Shown: in pieces, positions 1-5,566 of the stretch
Position numbering within the stretch: position 1 is the first letter of the stretch
Layout of the letters: every line of letters starts with the position of its first letter
From: an uncultured Bacilli bacterium
GTDB lineage: Bacteria; Bacillota_I; Bacilli_A; RF39; UBA660
NCBI GenBank assembly: GCA_934133015.1
Contig: CAKPAQ010000068.1
Location: 1-5,567, forward strand
Length of the DNA: 5,567 nt
Direction: 5' to 3'
Position numbers and translations under genes: made by a program
The notes under the pieces: generated by a model
Seen by the model: only the letters and a program-made list of their open reading frames with translations
What the model was told of the DNA's origin: nothing
The model's database searches: none

Positions 1-126
1 GTCAATGGGCGTTGTTTCTAAATCATATTTCAAGATAGAAGAATCTTTGTTTTTATTGATAATTTCTTCTATCTTGTAATCGATTACTACTTTATCACTA
101 GAAATAATTAAAAATATGTTTTGCAT
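1..126 (-). CDS. holA: DNA polymerase III subunit delta, N-terminal part (cut by window edge)
   Basis: The first 42 codons are visible, starting at ATG 126-124 and running off the left edge. The protein begins MQNIFLIISSDKVVIDYKIE and continues to a segment reading KYDLETTPID (residues 33-42). A short hydrophobic strand at the very start, a charged helix rich in I/E/K, then an aspartate-rich strand ending in a 'YDLEETPI'-like phrase is the usual N-terminus of Firmicute delta subunits. In the family, delta is the clamp-loader subunit that opens the beta sliding clamp; it has an AAA+ fold without a working ATPase site. The start codon shares one base with the alaS stop (TAATG), so translation is probably coupled to alaS. 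A modest AGGA about 13 nt upstream, inside alaS, may serve as ribosome binding site. The assignment rests on a short N-terminus, so another small-domain protein is not excluded, although the reading frame itself is secure. Confidence 0.72.
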   Translation of the reverse strand, partial: MQNIFLIISSDKVVIDYKIEEIINKNKDSSILKYDLETTPID

Positions 127-2807
127 TAATTAATTTGGTTCCTAATATCATTAAATATTTCATCTAAGAACTCTGTTGTTTTACCTCCACCTTGGGCAAA
201 GTTCTTACTTCCACCACCATTACCTAAAGATTTACAAGAAGCCATTTTAACTATATCACCAGCACTTAAATTTATATTACTACGAGCAATAAAATTAACA
301 TTATTTTCTTTTACATTAGCTAAGAAAATGAAACCAGTTCCAAGCTTATTTAATAAAGTATCAACAATATTCTTTAAAATAGCAGTATCTTTATTTTCAA
401 GTTTCATTAAGATACAATTTATACCATTAATAACTTCAATATTAGCTTCATATTCTGATAAATCATTTAGAGCTTGTTCTTGTTTTTTCTGTATGTATAG
501 TTTTTCTAAGTTTTTAACTTCTTCTTTAGTGTATTCAAGTTCATTTTTTTCTTTAATTATATCAGCATAACTTTCTGGATCTAGATTATCTATTTGAATA
601 TCAAAATCTAAGTTTATTCCTTCATTTTTAGCAGTTAAAATTATATTTCTAGCTTTCATTAATAATTTTATTTTTTCATCATTATATGGTTTAATTGTTT
701 CCATTAAAGTGTTTTCTATTTCATCATTAGTTACAGCTTCAATACGGTATATATTACTACCCTTTGATTCTACTGATTTAACAGCTAATTTTTTTATTTC
801 ACTAGTATTTTTAATATGAGTTCCACCACAAAGTTCTTTAGATTCACCGATTGTAACAACACGAACAGAAGAACCATATTTTTCACTGAATAAAGCCATT
901 GCTCCGGTTTTCTTGGCATCATCAAGACTCATAATATCTGTTTTAGATTCAATATTTTCTTTTACTAAGTTATTAATATAATTTTCAACTTCAGTTACTT
1001 TATCATCTAATATTTTACCAGTATAAGTAAAATCAAGACGTAATGATTTATCGTCAACTTTACTACCAGCTTGATGAATTTTATCACTAATTAGAGTACG
1101 AAGAGCGTGTTGTAGTAAGTGAACTGATGAGTGGTTTACTTCAATTTTCTTTCTTCTTTCTTCATCGATAATGCATTTTACATTATCACCTAATTTAATA
1201 GTACCATCTAATACTTTTACTCTGTGTAAGTTTTGGCCATTAGGGGCTTTAGTTGTATCAAGTACTCTGGCTTTAAAGTTTTTACTAGTAATCATACCAG
1301 TATCACCAACTTGACCACCAGCTTCAGCGTAGAAACAAGTTTTATCTAAAATAAGGTATCCTTCTTTATCGATAGATTCAACACTATTATCTTTATCAAA
1401 TAAACCTATTACTTTGCCTTTTTCTGTATAAGTATAATAAGTAAAGGTACTTTCTTCTTTAAAGTTTAATAAAGCTTCGTTTTGAGAGTTCATATTAGCT
1501 TCTTGTTTACGAGATGTTTTGGCAAGATTTTTTTGTTCTTCCATGTATGAATCAAATTCACTCTTAGAAGTAGTAAAACCTTTTTCACCTAGATATTCAA
1601 GTGTTAATTCAAATGGGAAACCATAAGTGTCATATAATTTAAAGACATCTTTACCTGATATTGTTTTATCTTTAGATTCATCCATTAATTCAAGTAGTCT
1701 TCTTTCTCCTTGAGTAAGAGTAGTATGGAATAATTTTTCTTCTTCATAAACTAAAGTTTTAACATAAGCTCTATTTTCAATAAGTTCAGGATAACTTTCT
1801 CCCATAGTATCAACAACAGTATCTACTAGTTTGTACATAAATGGTTCATTAAGTCCTAGTTTTTTACCCATTCTAACACTACGACGTAATAGTCTACGTA
1901 AAACATAACCACGACCAACATTTTCAAATATAGCGCCATCTGATAAGGCATTAGTAATGGCTCTTATATGATCAGCGATAACTTTAAAGGCCATATCACC
2001 ACTGTATAAAATACCACTTAATTCTTCAACGGCTTTAATAATAGGTACAAATAAATCAGTATCAAAATTAGAATCAACATTTTGGAAGATACAAGCCCAT
2101 CTTTCGAGTCCAGCACCAGTATCAATATTTTTACTTGGAAGTTCTTGATAATTAGCTCTATCTACTCCTTCTTTAGAATTGTATTGGCTAAAAACATTGT
2201 TCCATATTTCAACGTAACGATCTTGATCTTCATCAATTTTAAATTTTTCTAAGGCATTATTATCAGGATCATACTTTTCGCCTCTATCATAGAATATTTC
2301 AGAATCAGGGCCACAAGGTCCTTCACCTATTTCCCAGAAGTTACCATCTAGTTTTACAATATGATCAGGTAACATACCTACACTTATCCATTTATTGTAG
2401 GCATCTTCATCATCAGTATAAACAGTAACATATAATTTTTCTTTAGGAATAGCAAAATATTCATCACTAGTTAATAGTTCATAAGCGAATTCAATTGCTT
2501 CTTCTTTAAAATAATCACCTATTGAAAAATTACCCATCATTTCAAAGAAAGTCTGATGTCTAGCAGTTACACCAACATTTTCAATATCGTTAGTACGAAT
2601 ACATTTTTGAACATTAACTATTCTTCTATTATCAGGTACTTCACTACCATCAAAATACTTTTTAAGTGGCGCAACCCCAGCATTTATCCAAAGTAAGCTA
2701 TCATCATTTATAGGTACTAAAGGCGCACTTGGTACTCTTTTATGTCCTTTACTTTCAAAAAATTTATACCACATTTCTCTTATTTCTGTACTAGTCATTG
2801 TTTTCAT
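126..2807 (-). CDS. alaS: Alanine--tRNA ligase (AlaRS), complete
   Basis: This cytoplasmic class II synthetase charges tRNA-Ala with alanine using ATP and has a separate editing domain that clears Ser- and Gly-tRNA-Ala. At 893 residues it has the usual full bacterial length. The N-terminal catalytic core carries motif 2 (RHQTFFEMMGNFSIGDYF, 83-100), the GPCGPDSEIFYDRG segment (163-176) and motif 3 (NIDTGAGLERWA, 227-238), followed by the helical tRNA-recognition region. The editing domain holds the zinc-ligand motifs HxxxH (H559, H563) and CxxxH (C660, H664) and the HQAGS segment (578-582). A coiled region follows at about 740-780, then a C-terminal DHHA1-type glycine-rich segment (GNGGGSKNFAQGGGK, 862-876). 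ATG 2807 is chosen because GAGGT lies 8-9 nt upstream; the alternative Met4 lacks this spacing. The gene overlaps its upstream neighbour by 17 nt and its downstream neighbour by 1 nt. Oddities are Gln85 where many bacteria have His in motif 2, and Val562 where HxxTH is common. The alanine T-box upstream agrees with the function. Confidence 0.98.
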   Translation of the reverse strand: MKTMTSTEIREMWYKFFESKGHKRVPSAPLVPINDDSLLWINAGVAPLKKYFDGSEVPDNRRIVNVQKCIRTNDIENVGVTARHQTFFEMMGNFSIGDYFKEEAIEFAYELLTSDEYFAIPKEKLYVTVYTDDEDAYNKWISVGMLPDHIVKLDGNFWEIGEGPCGPDSEIFYDRGEKYDPDNNALEKFKIDEDQDRYVEIWNNVFSQYNSKEGVDRANYQELPSKNIDTGAGLERWACIFQNVDSNFDTDLFVPIIKAVEELSGILYSGDMAFKVIADHIRAITNALSDGAIFENVGRGYVLRRLLRRSVRMGKKLGLNEPFMYKLVDTVVDTMGESYPELIENRAYVKTLVYEEEKLFHTTLTQGERRLLELMDESKDKTISGKDVFKLYDTYGFPFELTLEYLGEKGFTTSKSEFDSYMEEQKNLAKTSRKQEANMNSQNEALLNFKEESTFTYYTYTEKGKVIGLFDKDNSVESIDKEGYLILDKTCFYAEAGGQVGDTGMITSKNFKARVLDTTKAPNGQNLHRVKVLDGTIKLGDNVKCIIDEERRKKIEVNHSSVHLLQHALRTLISDKIHQAGSKVDDKSLRLDFTYTGKILDDKVTEVENYINNLVKENIESKTDIMSLDDAKKTGAMALFSEKYGSSVRVVTIGESKELCGGTHIKNTSEIKKLAVKSVESKGSNIYRIEAVTNDEIENTLMETIKPYNDEKIKLLMKARNIILTAKNEGINLDFDIQIDNLDPESYADIIKEKNELEYTKEEVKNLEKLYIQKKQEQALNDLSEYEANIEVINGINCILMKLENKDTAILKNIVDTLLNKLGTGFIFLANVKENNVNFIARSNINLSAGDIVKMASCKSLGNGGGSKNFAQGGGKTTEFLDEIFNDIRNQIN

Positions 2808-3348
2808 TATTATCTACCTCACTATCCAATATTTTAAGTATATCACTTTTTAAATCATTTATATTAGAATTAACTAATTCATAATCAAATTTTTTATAAT
2901 CATTAAGTGCAAGTTCAGAAATATGTACTTGTTCACTTTCTTTTAATGGACTAACATATCCTAATCTAGTAACATTTATACTAACTACGTTTTTAAAACG
3001 TTTTTTTATTTCTTCTATTTCTTCTGGAAAACGAACATCGCTAACTATAAAAACATCAAAGAAATTAGTTAAGACTTCTATGTCTTCCGTTAATCGATCA
3101 ATGTGAAAATAATTTTTATGCATTTGATTTCTTATAAGATCGGTGCCAATTTGTTGGAGTAATTTTCTAGGTTTAGTCTCTTCCCTACCATCCCAACCGA
3201 AGTAATCTTTTAAGTAACCTTTTAGAGTTCTCATAAATTGAATTTCACAGACTTTCATGCCTTTTTGTTCATAATATTCTTTAATGAAGTTACTGACTAA
3301 TCCTTTACCATTTCTAGCACGACCGCTAATTAAATAAATTTTTTCCAT
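2791..3348 (-). CDS. P-loop deoxynucleoside monophosphate kinase-like protein
   Basis: This 185-residue predicted soluble protein opens with a beta strand and P-loop, YLISGRARNGKG (residues 5-16). It then has KPRKLLQQIGTDLIR (59-73), a second hydrophobic strand VFIVSDVRFPEEIE (99-112), a strand ending in INVTR (124-128) and HISELALND (142-150), followed by FDYELVN (154-160). This order (P-loop, 'LLQxxGTxxxR', 'SDVRFPxE', 'HxSExxLxD', 'FDxxxxN') matches the phage-type dNMP kinase family, which phosphorylates dNMPs to dNDPs. The cellular role here is inferred only. The P-loop ends in GKG rather than GK(S/T), so activity is uncertain. The start is placed at ATG 3348 because AAGGA lies 9 nt upstream; a longer reading from TTG 3375 adds nine unconserved residues and would have no ribosome binding site. 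It overlaps the GNAT gene by 23 nt and alaS by 17 nt, so it is an internal member of the T-box operon. Confidence 0.8.
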   Translation of the reverse strand: MEKIYLISGRARNGKGLVSNFIKEYYEQKGMKVCEIQFMRTLKGYLKDYFGWDGREETKPRKLLQQIGTDLIRNQMHKNYFHIDRLTEDIEVLTNFFDVFIVSDVRFPEEIEEIKKRFKNVVSINVTRLGYVSPLKESEQVHISELALNDYKKFDYELVNSNINDLKSDILKILDSEVDNNENND

Positions 3349-3808
3349 AGCTAGGCTTCCTTTCCATTTGTACAAAGTAACAATTAATTATGTCACTAGT
3401 TTTATGAAATGAATATCTTTCATATAAACTAATCGCTTCAATATTAGCATTAAGAGTTATAGCTTTAGTTTGATTACAATTATTAATTAATTTTTCTAAT
3501 AAACTAGAGCCAACTCCTAAGTTACGATATTTCTCTTTAACAAAAAGAGAATCAAGACGATTATTGTTGTCTATATAACCACAGCCAATTATTTCATCAT
3601 CAAGATAAGCTCCGTATACTAATTCATCACCATTTAACTTAACTACTATTTGATTTAAATAATTATCAATAATAGTTGGATTGTTTTTAGCAATTTGTAG
3701 TTTATCATGGTGTAATTTAAAATATAGTTTTAGACTCTCATTAGCTAAAAAGAAGTGCATTTCATCTTTAGTTGTTGGATCTATTCTTTTTATTATAATA
3801 TTATTCAT
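3326..3808 (-). CDS. GNAT-family N-acetyltransferase
   Basis: This 160-residue protein has a GNAT fold. The acetyl-CoA-binding motif A reads RNLGVGSSLLEKL (95-107; the R-x-x-G-x-G pyrophosphate loop is R95, G98, G100). It is preceded by the central strands DELVYGAYLDDEIIGCGYID (61-80) and LDSLFV (85-90), and followed by the NANIEAISLYERYSF segment (120-134), the usual C-terminal 'A...LYEKxGF' signature. The substrate cannot be told from sequence; small-molecule or protein amino groups are both possible. Start choice: ATG 3808 has GGTGA four bases upstream, equal to about 7 nt spacing from a full AGGAGGTGA alignment. A longer TTG start at 3823 would begin inside the T-run after the leader hairpin with no ribosome binding site, and is rejected. 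It is the first gene after the alanine T-box, so its expression should follow tRNA-Ala charging. Its 3' end overlaps the kinase-like gene by 23 nt. Confidence 0.9.
   Translation of the reverse strand: MNNIIIKRIDPTTKDEMHFFLANESLKLYFKLHHDKLQIAKNNPTIIDNYLNQIVVKLNGDELVYGAYLDDEIIGCGYIDNNNRLDSLFVKEKYRNLGVGSSLLEKLINNCNQTKAITLNANIEAISLYERYSFHKTSDIINCYFVQMERKPSYGKNLFN
3356..3363 (-). promoter_or_regulatory. Ribosome binding site of the kinase-like gene
   Basis: AAAGGAAG lies within the end of the GNAT coding sequence, with AGGA ending 9 nt before ATG 3348. It supports the ATG start and shows that this gene can initiate inside its upstream neighbour. Confidence 0.75.
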
Positions 3809-3812
3809 ATTG

Positions 3813-3817
3813 TCACC
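3813..3817 (-). promoter_or_regulatory. Ribosome binding site of the GNAT gene
   Basis: GGTGA lies 4 nt before ATG 3808 and matches the 3' part of the AGGAGGTGA consensus. It decides the ATG start over the upstream TTG. It sits only about 10 nt after the T-box hairpin, so it could be affected by leader folding. Confidence 0.7.
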
Positions 3818-3824
3818 ACACAAT

Positions 3825-3877
3825 AAAAGATCTAAACTAGGAGCGAATTAACCGCGGTACCATCCTAATTAGATCTT
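3825..3877 (-). terminator. T-box terminator-like hairpin (encloses the antiterminator)
   Basis: The arm 3877-3863 (AAGATCTAATTAGGA) pairs with 3842-3827 (TCCTAGTTTAGATCTT), giving about 15 pairs with one bulged base and one G-U, followed by a short U-rich run (TTATTG). It looks like an intrinsic terminator for leader transcripts, but the tRNA-binding bulge and the GCG/CGC helix lie inside it. Its role as a true terminator is therefore less certain than its stability. Confidence 0.55.
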
Positions 3878-4001
3878 AATTTTTATAACGGTTACCCGGA
3901 CTATATTACTAGTCACTAGAAAGTAGCTTCATATAATAGTTTTATTAGGTTGCACCAAACCCTAACTCTCTTTTGAAAACATCTTATATTACTCAGCTTT
4001 C
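3827..4001 (-). promoter_or_regulatory. Alanine-specific T-box riboswitch leader
   Basis: The leader reads uncharged tRNA-Ala and controls the GNAT-kinase-alaS-holA operon. Stem I closes with GAAAG (4001-3997) against CTTTC (3923-3919). The specifier loop has AGTA on the 5' side (3993-3990) and GAA-GCT-A on the 3' side (3930-3924); GCT at 3927-3925 is an alanine codon. Above it, ATATAA (3989-3984) pairs with TTATAT (3936-3931) and GTTTT (3980-3976) with AAAAC (3943-3939). The tip is TTAGG (3965-3961) paired with CCTAA (3949-3945) around an 11-nt loop containing GGTGCAA, with an AGAGAG bulge beside it. A Stem III-like hairpin with a GTAA loop lies at about 3885-3906. The T-box core AGGATGGTACCGCGG (3866-3852) forms the antiterminator: AGGA/TCCT, a 7-nt bulge TGGTACC that would bind the tRNA CCA end, then GCG/CGC. 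The specifier agrees with alaS downstream, which makes the identification firm. Only the way the final hairpin switches is unclear. Confidence 0.95.
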
Positions 4002-4031
4002 TTTTGTTTTATATATAAATAATGTACATAG

Positions 4032-4060
4032 ATTATACCAAATATTTGTTGTATATGCAA
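4032..4060 (-). promoter_or_regulatory. Sigma-A-type promoter of the T-box/alaS operon
   Basis: The -35 element TTGCAT (4060-4055) is followed by a 17-nt spacer and a perfect -10 TATAAT (4037-4032). Transcription should start near 4024-4026, about 25 nt before the first base of Stem I. The -35 lies only 5 nt after the stop codon of the upstream permease gene. Confidence 0.88.
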
Positions 4061-4065
4061 GTAAA

Positions 4066-5214
4066 CTAATTAGCAATTTTCTCCATAATTGAATATTTTT
4101 CATCTAGGAATATAAATATTGTTTTTAAGGTTGAAATTATTGGTGTAGCCAAAAGCATACCTATTATTCCAAAGTAATTTCCAAATACTAGTAAACCAAT
4201 CATTATTGTAACAGGATGTAGTTTCATAGTCTTACCCATTACTAATGGTTGTAGGAAATAACTTTCTAATATTTGAGCAATTACTACAGCTATTAAGGTA
4301 CATAAACCGGTAATTGGACTAATTGATAAACCAACTATAACGGCAGGTATACCACCAATATATGGACCTACATAAGGAATAACATTAGTTACCGCACAGA
4401 ATAATCCAAACACCATAGGAGCTTTAAGACCAGCTATAGCTAAGGCTACTGATTGAAAAACAAATAGAATAAACATAATTTTTAAGGTACCTTGAACATA
4501 ACTTTTTAAAGTATTATTTAATTTATCCATTAATTCAATTGATGTTTTACGATGATTTTTAGGAATTAAATTAATTAAGTGTCCTTTTACATTATTAAAA
4601 TCAAATAACATATAGAATCCTACTAATAATCCAAGTAATAAGTTAGCTCCACCTCTAATAATTGAAGTAGCTAGATTAACAATAGTAGTTGGAAGATCAA
4701 CAGTTAGGGAGTTTCCTAAATTATTTACTGTTTTGAATAATCCTATTTTAATATCAGTTAAATCATAACCACTCTTCTCAGTTAGGTTTAAGAATATATC
4801 ATCAATAGTTTCTTTTAAGTAATTAATAAATGATGGAACTGATTTAATTAAGTCATTTAATTGTTCAGAAACTGATGGAATCATCAATCTAATTAGTAAG
4901 TATATAAATAATATAAATAAAATATATACAATTATAGTGGCATGACTTCTCTTTAAGCCTTTATTTGTTAATTTTTTTACGATTGGATCAAATAACCAGG
5001 CTATAACTAATCCTACAAAGAAAGGAGAAATGATAGATAATAAATTGGTTATAAAGGGAATAACTTTCCAATCGTTTAATAATTTTGATACTACAAAAAC
5101 TAATAGAACGATTGATAATACTAAAAATATTTTTAATAATATAGTTCCAGTATTAATACCTTCATTTAATTTTTCGTAGTCAATTTCTTTACTGGTTGTT
5201 TTTCTTCTAAACAT
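4066..5214 (-). CDS. AI-2E family transporter (membrane permease)
   Basis: This 382-residue polytopic inner-membrane protein has the length and order of the AI-2E (PF01594-type) family. Hydrophobic segments lie at about 23-43, 57-77, 92-113, 185-205, 244-263, 265-283, 289-314 and 335-367, with a polar region at about 115-180 between the third and fourth. The family hallmarks are NVIPYVGPYIGGIPA (277-291) and ESYFLQPLVMGKTMKLHP (317-334, the 'LxPxxMGxxxxLHP' signature), followed by a final hydrophobic 'GLLVFGNYFGIIGMLLATP' hairpin. The family is named for autoinducer-2 export by E. coli TqsA, but other members act as Na+(Li+)/H+ antiporters and many have no known substrate, so no substrate is assigned. 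ATG 5214 has AGAGGTG at ideal spacing (7 nt after GG). The gene stands alone: about 120 nt of AT-rich sequence separates it from the upstream gene, and the next operon has its own promoter. No terminator is visible between its stop and that promoter. Confidence 0.93.
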   Translation of the reverse strand: MFRRKTTSKEIDYEKLNEGINTGTILLKIFLVLSIVLLVFVVSKLLNDWKVIPFITNLLSIISPFFVGLVIAWLFDPIVKKLTNKGLKRSHATIIVYILFILFIYLLIRLMIPSVSEQLNDLIKSVPSFINYLKETIDDIFLNLTEKSGYDLTDIKIGLFKTVNNLGNSLTVDLPTTIVNLATSIIRGGANLLLGLLVGFYMLFDFNNVKGHLINLIPKNHRKTSIELMDKLNNTLKSYVQGTLKIMFILFVFQSVALAIAGLKAPMVFGLFCAVTNVIPYVGPYIGGIPAVIVGLSISPITGLCTLIAVVIAQILESYFLQPLVMGKTMKLHPVTIMIGLLVFGNYFGIIGMLLATPIISTLKTIFIFLDEKYSIMEKIAN

Positions 5215-5282
5215 AGTAACACCTCTTATTTAATATAACATATAAAAGATAAAATCTCTAGTTATTTGTATATTTATATAAT

Positions 5283-5288
5283 ATTATA
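5283..5288 (-). promoter_or_regulatory. Possible -10 element for the permease gene
   Basis: TATAAT lies about 70 nt before the permease start codon. The sequence 17 nt upstream is T-rich and does not match TTGACA well, so this is weak. The whole 5215-5300 stretch is almost pure A/T, and TATAAT-like hexamers are expected there by chance. Confidence 0.25.
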
Positions 5289-5300
5289 TGAAAGCAATTA

Positions 5301-5329
5301 AAAAGAAAAACGATATTTGTCTTTCTTTT
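5301..5329 (-). terminator. A/U-rich hairpin after the exported-protein gene
   Basis: AAAAGAAAGAC (5329-5319) pairs with GTTTTTCTTTT (5311-5301) around a 7-nt loop, giving 11 pairs with one G-U, and the T-run continues by one base after the arm. It begins 7 nt after the stop codon at 5336, a good place for a terminator. The stem is mostly A-U, so efficiency is doubtful. Because its arms are A- and T-rich it could also act weakly on the other strand. Confidence 0.5.
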
Positions 5330-5335
5330 GAATAA

Positions 5336-5566
5336 TTAATTTCCTGATATAGTTGATACTTGAGCGTTTCCATATACATTTACAAATGCTGTAAATGTTT
5401 TATCGTTGTATGGATAAGTAATAGTTCCATTTTCTTCAGTTGTACCACTAAAGTCAGCATCTTCACTAATCCACATTCTTAATCTAAATGATTTTTCATA
5501 TTCTTTAGCACTTGTATTACCTATAGTGTCTTTATATAGTGTTTTTTCAGTATATTTACCTGTATC
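5336..5566 (-). CDS. C-terminal end of an unknown, probably exported protein (cut by window edge)
   Basis: An open frame enters from the right edge and ends at TAA 5338-5336, giving 76 residues. The visible end is rich in Thr, Ser, Asn, Gly, Tyr and acidic residues with alternating beta-strand character. Notable phrases are KSFRLRMWISEDADFSG (25-41), ITYPYNDKTFTAFVNVYGN (49-67) and the end QVSTISGN. There is no membrane anchor and no LPXTG sorting signal at this C-terminus. The composition resembles extracellular or surface beta-sandwich proteins of low-GC Firmicutes, and the 'F-R-L-R-M-W-I...D' followed by 'F...VNVY' pattern looks like a domain ending, but I cannot name the family with confidence. 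The N-terminus, where a signal peptide or pilin-like leader would show, is outside the window. Codon use and the stop followed by a hairpin support a real gene. Confidence 0.78.
   Translation of the reverse strand, partial: DTGKYTEKTLYKDTIGNTSAKEYEKSFRLRMWISEDADFSGTTEENGTITYPYNDKTFTAFVNVYGNAQVSTISGN

Noticed and set aside
328..570. Open frame of 80 codons on the plus strand
   Set aside because: It lies fully inside alaS on the opposite strand, has a Ser/Phe-rich composition expected from the antisense of a Lys/Glu-rich coding region, and has no ribosome binding site.
3349..3375. TTG start for the kinase-like gene, adding nine residues
   Set aside because: The added residues lie before the first strand of the P-loop fold and have no ribosome binding site, while ATG 3348 has AAGGA 9 nt upstream.
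3809..3823. TTG start for the GNAT gene, adding five residues
   Set aside because: The TTG lies in the T-run after the leader hairpin and has no ribosome binding site. ATG 3808 has GGTGA at proper spacing.
5241..5262. Small AGAT-TTT-ATCT hairpin in the permease 5' region
   Set aside because: Four A/T-rich pairs are too few to call a terminator or regulatory element.
5276..5289. Perfect 14-nt palindrome ATATAATATTATAT before the permease gene
   Set aside because: It is made only of A and T in a stretch that is almost all A/T, so chance is a sufficient explanation. It could be an operator, but nothing supports that.
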